Positions 34,677 to 45,505 of a stretch of 64,000 bases of DNA are shown here, piece after piece. The DNA is from Glycocaulis profundi (GTDB taxonomy: Bacteria > Pseudomonadota > Alphaproteobacteria > Caulobacterales > Maricaulaceae): contig VJOU01000010.1 of assembly GCA_007050995.1 (NCBI GenBank), positions 1-64,000 on the forward strand, given 5' to 3'. The notes beneath the pieces were generated by a model. The model saw only the letters and a program-made list of their open reading frames with translations, ran no database searches and was not told the DNA's origin. The first letter of the stretch is position 1. Each line of letters opens with the position of its first letter. The position numbers were made by a program, and so were the translations under genes.

Positions 34677-35363
34677 TTACCGCCGCAGAGAAATCCGGCC
34701 CCGCGAGATGTTGAACGCCAGCCACACCCCGATCAGGGCGAGAGCCATGAAAAACCACGTCACCGCATAGGCCAGATGCCGCTCGGGCGGGGTCTGAGCC
34801 AGATGGGCGGGGGGCTCGCCGTCATCGCGCGCCACCCACCAGTCCGCCGCCAGCGCCTCAGGCTCGATTTCCAGCGCCGCGGCGATGCCCGCCCGGTCAT
34901 AGGCGTAGAAATCGCGCGTGCCCTCATCGCCGGGCGGGGTGAAGGCGCCGGGCATCATGGGCTCGTCCGCCCGCCAGGCGGACACGAAGTCCGGCGCCCC
35001 GCCATTGTCCCTGAGCGGATCGAACGCGCGCTCGACCAGCACGAACTCCGCCTCGAGGCAGGCGGGCGCGGCGGCCAGGGTGAAGACCCGCCAGCCCGGC
35101 CGGTTCGACGTGTCCACGCCCGCGATGCGCACCCGCGCGCCCTCGTCCTCGGGCGCAAAGCGCAGCGGAGTCCCGCGAAGGGGTTCCGGTCTGCACACCG
35201 CCGCATCCAGATCGGCGGCGGGCGCCTGGCGCGCGAGTTCGTAGGCGGCCAGTTCGGACTGTTTCCACGTCATGCGCTGGACCTGCCACGCGCCCAGCGC
35301 CAGCAGCAGCGCCAGCGCGGGAACCATGATAAGGGTCAGGACGGGATAGGGGCGGAAGGTCAT
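34677..35363 (-). CDS. SURF1-family cytochrome oxidase assembly protein
   Basis: 228 residues with transmembrane helices at both ends (about 8-27 and 202-220), as in SURF1. Conserved segments include LGAWQVQRMTWK, NRPGWRVFTL, VLVERAFDP and AYAVTWFFMALALIGVW. It assists heme a insertion into subunit I of the oxidase encoded upstream. It is the last cox-related gene of this minus-strand cluster, in the alphaproteobacterial order coxC - DUF983 - SURF1. Confidence 0.9.
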   Translation of the reverse strand: MTFRPYPVLTLIMVPALALLLALGAWQVQRMTWKQSELAAYELARQAPAADLDAAVCRPEPLRGTPLRFAPEDEGARVRIAGVDTSNRPGWRVFTLAAAPACLEAEFVLVERAFDPLRDNGGAPDFVSAWRADEPMMPGAFTPPGDEGTRDFYAYDRAGIAAALEIEPEALAADWWVARDDGEPPAHLAQTPPERHLAYAVTWFFMALALIGVWLAFNISRGRISLRR

Positions 35364-35403
35364 GACGGGAGACTAGCAGCGTGCGGGCGGGATCGCCTGC
35401 GGC

Positions 35404-35775
35404 TTATGGCTCCCCGTCCTCGTCCAGCCGGGCCTCGGAGGCCTTGTGCCGGTGCTGCAGGGCGAACAGGGTCGCCTTGAACGGGCGCAGAAAGACCAGG
35501 CAGAGGGCCAGCGACAGGGGCAGCCACAGGATCAGGTGGAGCCAGATCGGCGGGGCGGCGGCCAGTTCGAGCACGAGCGCCAGCGGCACCACGATCAGCC
35601 CGACCAGGAATATGATGAAGACGGCGGGGCCGTCGCCCGCGTCCTCGGCGGAATAATCCAGCCCGCAGGCGTCGCAACGGTCGGCGACTTTCAGGAAGCC
35701 GGAAAACAAAACCCCCTCCCCGCAGCGCGGGCACCGGGCCCGCAGACCTGCGAGAAGGGGGCTGGGTTCGGTCAT
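35404..35775 (-). CDS. DUF983-family membrane protein
   Basis: 123 residues. Two CxxC pairs (RCPRCGEG and RCDACGLD) form a probable zinc site near the N terminus, followed by two membrane helices (about 52-72 and 76-97). Members of this family regularly lie between coxC and SURF1 in alphaproteobacteria, so a role in oxidase assembly is inferred from position only. Starts 13 bp after coxC ends. Confidence 0.88.
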   Translation of the reverse strand: MTEPSPLLAGLRARCPRCGEGVLFSGFLKVADRCDACGLDYSAEDAGDGPAVFIIFLVGLIVVPLALVLELAAAPPIWLHLILWLPLSLALCLVFLRPFKATLFALQHRHKASEARLDEDGEP

Positions 35776-35788
35776 CCGTCCGGAGCCG

Positions 35789-36664
35789 CTACGCGAAGAC
35801 CACGTAGACGAACACGAACAGGAACAGCCAGACCACGTCGACGAAGTGCCAGTACCAGGCCGCCGCCTCGAGGCCGAAATGCTTCTGCGGGGTGAAATGC
35901 CCGGCCAGCAGTCTGAGCAGACAGACCGCGAGGAAGATCGTCCCGATGATGACGTGCGCCCCGTGGAAGCCCGTCGCCATGAAGAAGGCCGCGCCGTACA
36001 GATTGCCCGAGAAGTCGAAATAGGCGTGGGTGTACTCGTACGCCTGGACCACGGTGAACAGCGCGCCCAAGGCCACGGTGCAGACCAGGCCCCATTTCGC
36101 GCCCTTGCGGTCGCCGTGCTGCAGCGCGTGGTGCGCCCAGGTCACCGTCGTGCCCGACAGCAGCAGGATCAGGGTGTTGATCAGCGGCAGGTGGAAGGGA
36201 TCGAAGGTCTCAACGCCGGGCGGAGGCCAGGTCTCCCAGCCCGAGAAGTCCGCGCCGATGGGCAGGCCGTCCCACTCGACGCCCGCGCGGACGTCGTGGA
36301 ACAGGGCGGCTTCGAAGAAGATCCAGAACCAGGCGGCGAAGAACATCACTTCGGACACGATGAACAGGATCATGCCGTAGCGCAGGCCCAGATCGACGAC
36401 CGGGGTGTGATCGCCCTTGTGGGACTCTTTGATCACGTCGCCCCACCAGCCGATCATGGTGTAGCCCACGATCACCGCGCCAAGGCCCAGCACCCAGGGC
36501 GAGCCCTCGGCCAGCAGGAAGCCCGCCGCGCCGTCGCCGCCGCCCAGGCCGCGCATGAAGATCACCAGACCCAGGCACAGCACGAAGGCGCCCAGCGAGC
36601 CCACGAAGGGCCACGGGCTGGGATCGACGAGGTGGTAATCGTGTTTGACGGCTCCGCCAGCCAT
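35789..36664 (-). CDS. coxC: Cytochrome c oxidase subunit III
   Basis: 291 residues from the ATG at 36664 with AGGAGAGA upstream. Seven transmembrane segments expected. Motifs include [60 protein letters not shown] and [13 protein letters not shown], typical of subunit III. It forms part of the aa3-type oxidase in the cytoplasmic membrane. 130 bp separate it from the upstream ctaG. Confidence 0.96.
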   Translation of the reverse strand: MAGGAVKHDYHLVDPSPWPFVGSLGAFVLCLGLVIFMRGLGGGDGAAGFLLAEGSPWVLGLGAVIVGYTMIGWWGDVIKESHKGDHTPVVDLGLRYGMILFIVSEVMFFAAWFWIFFEAALFHDVRAGVEWDGLPIGADFSGWETWPPPGVETFDPFHLPLINTLILLLSGTTVTWAHHALQHGDRKGAKWGLVCTVALGALFTVVQAYEYTHAYFDFSGNLYGAAFFMATGFHGAHVIIGTIFLAVCLLRLLAGHFTPQKHFGLEAAAWYWHFVDVVWLFLFVFVYVVFA

Positions 36665-36794
36665 GCTTCTCTCCTGACAGTCCTGTTCGCGCGGGGGGCG
36701 AGCCCCCCTGTCCCTCATTCAGGCTGGGCGCAGCTATAGCGCCGCCCCCGCCCCGTATCAATTCCGCCCGTGCGCGTTCAGCGCCTCAAGGCGG

Positions 36795-37388
36795 CTATTC
36801 CGCCCCGTCGGCCATCCCCTGGCGCGCCATGGCCACCTGCGCGGCCTCGTCGCTCGCCTCGAAGAAGGTGTAGGACAGGGTCACCGAGCGCACGTCGTCC
36901 ATGCGCCGCTCGTCGTCCATCGACGGATCGACGAAGAACAGCACGGGCATCTCCATCGATTCGCCCGGCGCCAGCGTCTGCTCCTCGAAGCAGAAGCAGT
37001 CGAGCTTGGCGAAATACGGCCCCATCTTGAACGGCGCGACATTGTAGGTCGCGATGCCCGTGATGGCCCGGTCGGTGTTGTTGGTGGCGCGGTAGAAGGC
37101 CAGCGCGGTCTCGCCCACATTGACGGTCATCTGCCGTTCGACGGGCTCGAACTCCCAGGCGAAGCCGCGGGCGCGCGAGGCGTCGAAGCGCACGATGATC
37201 TCGCGGTCGAGCACCTGTCCGGCGTCGTACTGGGCGACCTGGGTGGTCCCGCCATAGCCGGTGACCCGGCAGAACAGGTCATACAGCGGCACCGCGGCAT
37301 AGGCCGCGCCCACCATGGTCGCGACCGTGGCGATGCAGACGGTGAAGACCCGCAGGTTCTTGTCCTTGGGCAGAAGGCGCATGGTCAC
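36795..37388 (-). CDS. ctaG: Cytochrome c oxidase assembly protein CtaG (Cox11)
   Basis: 197 residues with one N-terminal membrane helix (about 15-35) and a periplasmic domain. The copper-binding CFCFEEQ motif (KLDCFCFEEQTL) is present, as are YDLFCRVTGYGGTTQ and VLFFVDPS. It delivers copper to the CuB site of subunit I. Its start overlaps the preceding small gene by 4 bp. Confidence 0.95.
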   Translation of the reverse strand: MTMRLLPKDKNLRVFTVCIATVATMVGAAYAAVPLYDLFCRVTGYGGTTQVAQYDAGQVLDREIIVRFDASRARGFAWEFEPVERQMTVNVGETALAFYRATNNTDRAITGIATYNVAPFKMGPYFAKLDCFCFEEQTLAPGESMEMPVLFFVDPSMDDERRMDDVRSVTLSYTFFEASDEAAQVAMARQGMADGAE

Positions 37389-37567
37389 GCTCCTCCGGTG
37401 GCGATGTTTCCGGTCAGTCTGACGACCGTGGTGACGAAGATCAGCACGATGAAGCCTATCAGCGCCCAGAAGATCCAGACATTGCGGCGCTTGCGCGCAC
37501 TCTCCTGCTCGGGCGTCAGGGGCGCGGGCGCGTCGGGGCGGCGGTCTTCAGGATCGGTCATGGTCAC
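37385..37567 (-). CDS. Small CoxF-like membrane protein of the cox operon
   Basis: 60 residues. A charged N terminus with several prolines is followed by one membrane helix (NVWIFWALIGFIVLIFVTTV, about 29-48). It overlaps both neighbours: the ctaB stop and the ctaG start. Small proteins of this kind sit between ctaB and ctaG in many alphaproteobacteria (sometimes named CoxF). Role unknown. Confidence 0.85.
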   Translation of the reverse strand: MTMTDPEDRRPDAPAPLTPEQESARKRRNVWIFWALIGFIVLIFVTTVVRLTGNIATGGA

Positions 37568-38538
37568 AGCCCCGGCACGGCCATGTGCGCGCCCAGGCCG
37601 TGCTCGGCGATCAGGGCGGCGAACAGAAGGCTCAGATGCGCGATGGAATAGGCGAACAGGTCGCGCGCGGCCTTGTCGCCCGCCCGCACCGCGTAAAGCT
37701 CGTCTTCAGCCGCGTTGGCGTCCCCCGCGCGCGACATCAGCACCCGCACGGCCAGGCCGAAGAAGATCGCCCCGCCCAGCGCGACCGCGCCCGCATAGGC
37801 CAGCCCGCCCAGCCCGGTGAACAGCGGGCCCGCCGTCGCGGCCAGATACAGCACGGTGTAGCCCATGATCTGGCGGCGGGTGGACTTCGCGCCCTTCGCC
37901 ACCGGCATCATCGGCACCCCGGCGGCCGAATAGTCGCCCGACTTATAGAGCGCCAGCGCCCAGGAATGGGGCGGGGTCCAGAGGAAGATGATGAGGAAGA
38001 GCAGGACCGAATCGAGCGTGATCTCGCCGGTCGCCGCCGCCCAGCCGATCATCGGCGGGAAGGCGCCCGCCGCGCCGCCGATCACGATGTTCTGGGGCGT
38101 CGAGCGCTTGAGCCACATCGTGTAGATCACGGCGTAGAAGAAGATGGAGAAGGCCAGCAGGCCCGCGGCGACATAGTTGGACGCCAGCGCCATCAGCAGC
38201 ACCGCCCCCAGCGCGAACACGCCCCCGAAGGTCCACGCCTCGCTGCGCGGGATCAGGCCCAGCGGCACCGGGCGGCGGCGCGTGCGCTTCATCACCGCGT
38301 CGATGTCGCTGTCGTAGGCCATGTTCAGCGCGCCCGCCGCGCCCGCGCCGACCGCCAGCGCGAAGACGGCCAGGACGGCCATCAGCGGATGCATCACCGC
38401 CGGAGCGGCCACGAGCCCGGCCACGCCCGTGAACACCACGAGCGTCATCACCCTGGGCTTCATCAGGGCGATATAGTCGCCGGGCGACGCCGCTTTCGCG
38501 GCGCCGCCCGGTTTGGTGTCGACGGTGGTTTCGGTCAC
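37564..38538 (-). CDS. ctaB: Protoheme IX farnesyltransferase (heme o synthase)
   Basis: 324 residues, polytopic, UbiA superfamily. The prenyl-diphosphate-binding motif is NMAYDSDIDAVMKRT, and a second conserved region is PPHSWALALY. It adds a farnesyl group to heme b, giving heme o, the precursor of heme a for the oxidase. It overlaps the small downstream gene by 4 bp and lies 19 bp after coxA. Confidence 0.95.
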   Translation of the reverse strand: MTETTVDTKPGGAAKAASPGDYIALMKPRVMTLVVFTGVAGLVAAPAVMHPLMAVLAVFALAVGAGAAGALNMAYDSDIDAVMKRTRRRPVPLGLIPRSEAWTFGGVFALGAVLLMALASNYVAAGLLAFSIFFYAVIYTMWLKRSTPQNIVIGGAAGAFPPMIGWAAATGEITLDSVLLFLIIFLWTPPHSWALALYKSGDYSAAGVPMMPVAKGAKSTRRQIMGYTVLYLAATAGPLFTGLGGLAYAGAVALGGAIFFGLAVRVLMSRAGDANAAEDELYAVRAGDKAARDLFAYSIAHLSLLFAALIAEHGLGAHMAVPGL

Positions 38539-38557
38539 GTCGGTTCCTGTCGCGGCC

Positions 38558-40189
<1,632 letters not shown>

Positions 40190-41053
40190 TTACCGGGCGG
40201 CGGCGACGGCGGTCGCCCCGGTCGATTCATACCAGGCGGCGAGCACGGAGGACGCGGCGTAGGGATCGGCGTTCGCCGCCTCGACCCACGCGTCGAAGAC
40301 CTCCTGAGGCACGACATGCACTTCGATGGGCATGAAGGCGTGGCGGATGCCGCAGATTTCAGAGCACTGGCCGTAGAACACGCCCGTCTCGCCCTCGTTG
40401 ACCCGGAACCAGGTCTCGTTCAGGCGGCCGGGGATCCCGTCCATCTTCACGCCGAAGGACGGCATGGCCCAGGAGTGGATCACGTCCGAGGCGGTCACCT
40501 GCACCCGCACCGTGGTCCCCTCGGGCACCACCACCGGAACGTCGGTGGCCAGAAGGCGCGGCTGGCTCCACGGCTGGGTGCCCAGCTCCTCTTCCTCGAG
40601 CATGTTGGACACGAACTCGAACCCGCCATGGTCGGGATACTCGTAGGTCCAGTTCCACTGGTTGCCCACGGCCTTGATGGTCATGTCCGGCTCGGGGATC
40701 ACGTCCTGCATGTACAGCAGGCGGAAGGACGGCACCGCGATCACCACCAGGATCAGCACCGGAACGGCGGTCCAGATGATTTCGATCAGCGTGTTGTGGC
40801 TGAACTTCTTCGGGGTGGGATTGGACTTGGCGTTGTAGCGGACCACGATCCACACCAGCAGCGCCAGAACGAACAGGCAGATCGCCCCGATGATCCACAG
40901 GAGCAGATTGTGGAACGAGATGATGTTCTCCATCACCGGGGTCACGGCCCGCTGCAGGCCGAGCCGCCCGTCCTCGGGCTGTCCGGCATGGACCGCGCCC
41001 GTGGCGAGGAGGAAGAAGGTGGCGAGTGCTCCTAGAGCGGCCTTGAGACGCAT
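40190..41053 (-). CDS. coxB: Cytochrome c oxidase subunit II
   Basis: 287 residues from the ATG at 41053, which begins a signal peptide (MRLKAALGALATFFLLATGA). Two membrane helices follow (about 44-66 and 86-106), then the periplasmic cupredoxin domain with VIHSWAMPSFGVKMD and the CuA motif GQCSEICGIRHAFMPI. It accepts electrons from cytochrome c. First gene of the cox operon; the promoter should lie in 41054-41295, which it shares with a divergent TPR gene. Confidence 0.97.
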   Translation of the reverse strand: MRLKAALGALATFFLLATGAVHAGQPEDGRLGLQRAVTPVMENIISFHNLLLWIIGAICLFVLALLVWIVVRYNAKSNPTPKKFSHNTLIEIIWTAVPVLILVVIAVPSFRLLYMQDVIPEPDMTIKAVGNQWNWTYEYPDHGGFEFVSNMLEEEELGTQPWSQPRLLATDVPVVVPEGTTVRVQVTASDVIHSWAMPSFGVKMDGIPGRLNETWFRVNEGETGVFYGQCSEICGIRHAFMPIEVHVVPQEVFDAWVEAANADPYAASSVLAAWYESTGATAVAAAR

Positions 41054-41295
41054 GGCTCCCCCGAGAGGTTGAAAGCTTCGCGCGGACGGGCTCCGGTCCG
41101 CAGATTGCGGCGGAATATAGAGCCCGGTTCGTCGCATGTCAGGGCGGTTTAAGCGCCATTTTGCCGCAAGTCTCAAGGTTTTTTCAGCACAAACCGGCGC
41201 CCGGCTTCGCTCCTGAGGCGTTGGGGAATATAAGGAGCGCGCGCGTCCGCGCTTCCATGACGGGCGCGGGCGGGCCAAGGCGAGGGGGCTGTAAG

Positions 41296-41865
41296 ATGAC
41301 TGCAGGACGAGTGCTGATCACCGCGCTGGCGGGCGCCGCGGCGCTGGGCGCGGCGGCCCACGGGCAGATTCCGCGCGAGCGGTCCCCCGCTCTGCTGGGC
41401 GCCATCGAGGAATGCGAATCAGGCGCGCTGACCCTGACCAACGGCGCGCGGGCGCTGGGCGCGTGCGATTTCGCGCTGCGCTCGGAGCTCCTGGGCGAGA
41501 ACGAGCGGGCGCGTCTGCTGGTCAACCGCGCCGCCCTGTCCATCGACCGCGGCGCGCTGTCTTCGGCCCGCACCGATCTCGAACAGGCCGAACGGGTGAT
41601 GCCCGACCTGCCCGAGCTTCATCTGAACCTGTCCGCGCTGCGCATCCGCGACGGCAATTTCACCGGCGCCCAGCGCGCCGCCGAGCGCGCGCTGGAGCTG
41701 GGCCTGCGTCCCGAGGCGGTCGCTCATTTCAATCGCGGCATCGCGCTGGAGCGCCAGAGCCGCAACGCCGAGGCCCTGAGCGCCTATCGCGAGGCGGCCC
41801 GGCTCGCGCCCGGCCACGCCGAGTTCGCCGCCCAGCCCGAACGGTTCAACCTGGCGGGAAGCTGA
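41296..41865 (+). CDS. Exported tetratricopeptide-repeat protein
   Basis: 189 residues from the ATG at 41296 (GAGGGGG upstream); the longer frame from 41161 lies in the promoter region. A signal peptide (AGAAALGAAAHG) is followed by about three TPR units: ARLLVNRAALSIDRGALSSA, LHLNLSALRIRDGNFTGAQ and AHFNRGIALERQSRNAEALS. Function unknown; TPRs mediate protein contacts. It is divergent from coxB. Confidence 0.75.
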   Translation: MTAGRVLITALAGAAALGAAAHGQIPRERSPALLGAIEECESGALTLTNGARALGACDFALRSELLGENERARLLVNRAALSIDRGALSSARTDLEQAERVMPDLPELHLNLSALRIRDGNFTGAQRAAERALELGLRPEAVAHFNRGIALERQSRNAEALSAYREAARLAPGHAEFAAQPERFNLAGS

Positions 41866-41950
41866 CGCGGACGTCTTATGCCGCCGCGCGCTCGCATGAG
41901 CGCGCGCAAGGCTCTATGTGTGGGGGCGCAAGCCTTCACGGAGCCCGCCC

Positions 41951-43363
41951 ATGACCGCCGATCCCTTCGCCAGCTTCGAGTTCGACGCCGAGGACGCCCG
42001 CGGCGTGCTGGCCGATGCCCTGGCCGGCGCGGATGACGGCGAGATTTTCCTGGAGACGGCGGCTTCTGAATCCCTCGCTTTCGACGGCGGACGGCTGAAG
42101 ACCGCCAGCTTCGATTCCGAGCGCGGCTTCGGCCTGCGCGGCGTGTTCGGCGAGACCACCGGCTACGCCCACACCAACGATCCGTCCCTGGCCGCCCTCA
42201 AACGCGCCGGGCAGACCGCCGCGGCGGCGCGCAAGGGCCGGGACGCGGTGATGGCCCCGCCGCCGCCGGGCACCAACGTCAAGCTCTATGACGACATCGA
42301 CGTGGTCGAGCAGCCCGGCTTCGAGGCCAAGGCGAAGCTGCTCGCCGAGATCGACGCCTATCTGCGCGCGAAAGACCCTGAAGTGGTGCAGGTCGCCTGC
42401 TCGCTGGCCGCCTCGCGCCGGGTGATCGGGATCGTGCGCGCCGACGGCGAGACGCGCACCGACGTGCGCCCGCTGGTCCGGCTGAACGTGTCGGTCACCT
42501 GCGAGCGCGCCGGACGCCGCGAGAGCGGCTCGGCGGGCGCGGGCGGCCGGGCCGCCTTCGAACGCTGGCTGGCGCCGGACGCCTGGAAGGGCCTCGCCGA
42601 CGAGGCGCTGCGAATCGCCAGGGTCAATCTCGAGGCCGTCGACGCGCCCGCGGGCGAGTGGGAGGTGGTGCTGGGCGCGGGCTGGCCGGCCATCCTGCTG
42701 CACGAGGCGGTCGGGCACGGGCTGGAAGGCGACTTCAACCGCAAGGGCACCAGCGCCTTCGCCGGGCGGATCGGCCAGCAGGTCGCCGCGAAGGGCGTGA
42801 CCGTGCTCGACGACGGCACCCTGCCCGAACGCCGCGGCTCGCTGAGCATCGACGATGAAGGCACCCCCGCCTCGCTCACCCCGCTGATCGAGGACGGGGT
42901 TCTGGTCGGCTACATGCAGGACCGGCTGAACGCCCGCCTGATGGGCGTCGCGCCCACCGGCAACGGCCGGCGCGAAAGCTACGCCCACCCGCCCATGCCG
43001 CGCATGACCAACACGGTGATGAGCGCGGGCTCCGACGACCCCGCCGGGATCGTCGCCAGTCTGAAGGACGGCATCTACGCGGTCGGCTTCGGCGGCGGTC
43101 AGGTGGACATCACCTCGGGCAAGTTCGTCTTCCGCTGCACCGAGGCCTACCGGGTGCGCAACGGAAAGATCGAGGCCCCCGTGAAGGGCGCGACCCTGAT
43201 CGGGGACGGTCCGACGGCGCTGACGAAAATCTCCATGATCGGAAACGATTTCGCCATGGACCCCGGCGTGGGCACCTGCGGCAAGGCGGGCCAGGGCGTG
43301 CCCGTGGGCGTGGGCCAGCCGACCATCAAGCTGGCGGGCCTGACCGTGGGCGGCGCGGGCTGA
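41951..43363 (+). CDS. tldD: Metalloprotease TldD
   Basis: 470 residues from the ATG at 41951 with GGAG upstream. The zinc-binding HEAVGHGLEGDFNRKG (HExxxH) lies about residue 254. Other conserved segments: SIDDEGTPASLTPLIEDGVL, GNGRRESYAHPPMPRMTNT and MIGNDFAMDPGVGTCGKAGQ. TldD acts with TldE (PmbA) to degrade unfolded peptides and mature some peptide products. The partner gene is not in the window. Confidence 0.96.
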   Translation: MTADPFASFEFDAEDARGVLADALAGADDGEIFLETAASESLAFDGGRLKTASFDSERGFGLRGVFGETTGYAHTNDPSLAALKRAGQTAAAARKGRDAVMAPPPPGTNVKLYDDIDVVEQPGFEAKAKLLAEIDAYLRAKDPEVVQVACSLAASRRVIGIVRADGETRTDVRPLVRLNVSVTCERAGRRESGSAGAGGRAAFERWLAPDAWKGLADEALRIARVNLEAVDAPAGEWEVVLGAGWPAILLHEAVGHGLEGDFNRKGTSAFAGRIGQQVAAKGVTVLDDGTLPERRGSLSIDDEGTPASLTPLIEDGVLVGYMQDRLNARLMGVAPTGNGRRESYAHPPMPRMTNTVMSAGSDDPAGIVASLKDGIYAVGFGGGQVDITSGKFVFRCTEAYRVRNGKIEAPVKGATLIGDGPTALTKISMIGNDFAMDPGVGTCGKAGQGVPVGVGQPTIKLAGLTVGGAG

Positions 43364-43486
43364 CGCTCCGCCCACTGAACGTCGTTACTGAAAATTCAGC
43401 CTGCATTACGCGCATTTAAGCGCACGGACAGCATCCGGAACGGCTCCGCCCCGCATCTTCCCTTCAGCCACAGGAGGGAAGGCTCA

Positions 43487-45505
43487 ATGAAAAAAATCAT
43501 CTGGTTGGTCACCGCCGCTACCGTGCTGGCCGCGGCGCCCGTTTCCGCGCAGGAGGAGGCCGCCGCGCCCAACGGCGTCACCGCCGTGAGGGACGGGGTG
43601 CTGTCCTACGACGCGTCCTGGTTCGAGGGATCGAACCCCAACACGGCACAGGACATGGCCAACCGCCTGCCCGGCTTCCGGGTCGATGACGGCCAGCCGG
43701 TCCGCGGCTTCGCGGGGGCGGGCGGCAACGTGCTGATCAACGGCTCGCGTCCGGCGTCCAAGATCGAGACCGTGTCCAGCGCGCTGGGCCGCATCCCCGC
43801 CTCGCGGGTGGAGCGGATCGAGCTGATCCGCGGCGGCGCGGGCGGCGTGGACATGCAGGGCCGCAGCGTGGTCGCGAACGTGATTCTGCGCCGCGAGCCC
43901 TCGCGCCAGCACACCCTGACCGGTCAGGCCTATCTGTTCGAGGGCGGGCCGTCTCTGCCCGGCGGACGCTACGAGTTCAGCTCCACCGGCAATGACAGCG
44001 AGTGGGGCTTCCAGATCGGCCGCACCATTTCGATGAGCGACTCCACGGGCACGGGCGAGCAGGTCCGGCGCGGGCCGGACGGAGAGTTCCTGCTGCGCGA
44101 GGACGTGTCCAACAAGTTCGACGGCGGCGGCTGGAGCGGCGGCGCGAACTGGGCGGGCCGCGTCGGCGAAGGCCGGCTTGAGGTCCGCGCCTCGCTGTCA
44201 GACTGGGATTACGAGGACTATCTGATCTTCCGCGACGACGCCGACGAGCGCCGGTTCGATTTCCGCCAGGACTCCACAAGCGGTGACATCTCGCTGCGCT
44301 ATGAGCGCCCGCTCACCGAGCGGATGGACCTCGAAACCCGCCTGATCCAGAATCTGGGCCGGCAGGAGCTGGTCAATTCGGGACTGGCGAACGGCAGCGA
44401 GCAGCGTTTCAACTCCGAGCGCGACACCGCCGAGACCATCGGCCGGGCCGTGATCAACTGGCGACGCAGCGACGACCTGCGCTTCGAGAGCGGGGGCGAG
44501 CTGGTCTACAACGTTCTGGACACCGCCCAGTCCTTCGCGGTGGACGGCGTTCCCGTCGAGCTGCCGCTGGCGACCACCAAGGTCGAGGAGCTGCGCGGGG
44601 AGATATTCTCCCAGGCCGTGTGGCGGCGGTCGGACACCCTGTCGCTGGAGGCGGGCGCCCGGCTGGAGCATTCCACCATCCGCCAGAGCGGCGACGCCTC
44701 GGCGGAACGCAGCTTCTTCTATCCCAAGCCCCGGCTGGCCGCGACGTGGGACCCGGCGGAGAACCATCAGGTCCGCCTGCGCTTCGAGCGCGAGCTGGGC
44801 CAGCTCAATTTCGAGGACTTCGCCGCCTCGTCCTCCCTGTCCAACGATCAGGTGCTGGGCGGCAATATCGACCTCAGGCCCCAGCAGCGCTGGATCTCCG
44901 AGGCCGTCTATGAGCGCCGCTTCATGGACGACGGGGTTCTGACCCTGACCTATCGCCATGACGAGATCGTGGACGTGGTCGACGTCATCCCGCTCGACGA
45001 GGGGCTGACCGCCATCGGAAACATCGGCGACGGCTCGCTGGACCGGCTGCGCGCGGAAGTGCGCCTGCCCCTGCGGGCGCTGGGTCTGGAGCGGGGGCGG
45101 ATCACCGGCCACGTCCAGTACGACCACACCCGCGTGACCGACCCCACCACGGGCGAGGACCGGTCCATCTCCCGCGTCCGCCCCCTGACCGGTCAGGTGC
45201 GGTTCGAGAACGACGTGCCCGACTGGAACCTGACCTGGGGCGCGCTGTGGATCCCCTATTTCAAGGACACGACCTACAACCCCGACCAGACGCGGTATTT
45301 CGAGCTTCGGAACTACACCGTCCTGTTCGGCGAATACACGTTCGGCGGCGGGCTCAGCGTGCTGGCCGAGCTGACGGTGTGGGACGATTTCCGCATCGGG
45401 CGGGACGTGTTCGCCACGCGCGATCCGCGCACGCTCGCCTTCACCGAGCGTCAGGAGCTCGACCCGCGCGACTTCCTGCGGCTCAGGGTGCGCAAGACGT
45501 TCTAG
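43487..45505 (+). CDS. TonB-dependent receptor of unknown substrate
   Basis: 672 residues. AGGAGGGAAGG upstream, signal peptide ending VSAQ (about 22). The plug includes NTAQDMANRLPGFRV and VLINGSRPASKIETV; the typical ERIELIRGGAGGVDMQG follows. The barrel ends LRLRVRKTF, with the terminal Phe needed for outer-membrane assembly. No clear TonB box is visible near the N terminus, and no regulator or transporter points to a ligand. Its stop overlaps that of the convergent POT transporter within CTAG. Confidence 0.82.
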   Translation: MKKIIWLVTAATVLAAAPVSAQEEAAAPNGVTAVRDGVLSYDASWFEGSNPNTAQDMANRLPGFRVDDGQPVRGFAGAGGNVLINGSRPASKIETVSSALGRIPASRVERIELIRGGAGGVDMQGRSVVANVILRREPSRQHTLTGQAYLFEGGPSLPGGRYEFSSTGNDSEWGFQIGRTISMSDSTGTGEQVRRGPDGEFLLREDVSNKFDGGGWSGGANWAGRVGEGRLEVRASLSDWDYEDYLIFRDDADERRFDFRQDSTSGDISLRYERPLTERMDLETRLIQNLGRQELVNSGLANGSEQRFNSERDTAETIGRAVINWRRSDDLRFESGGELVYNVLDTAQSFAVDGVPVELPLATTKVEELRGEIFSQAVWRRSDTLSLEAGARLEHSTIRQSGDASAERSFFYPKPRLAATWDPAENHQVRLRFERELGQLNFEDFAASSSLSNDQVLGGNIDLRPQQRWISEAVYERRFMDDGVLTLTYRHDEIVDVVDVIPLDEGLTAIGNIGDGSLDRLRAEVRLPLRALGLERGRITGHVQYDHTRVTDPTTGEDRSISRVRPLTGQVRFENDVPDWNLTWGALWIPYFKDTTYNPDQTRYFELRNYTVLFGEYTFGGGLSVLAELTVWDDFRIGRDVFATRDPRTLAFTERQELDPRDFLRLRVRKTF

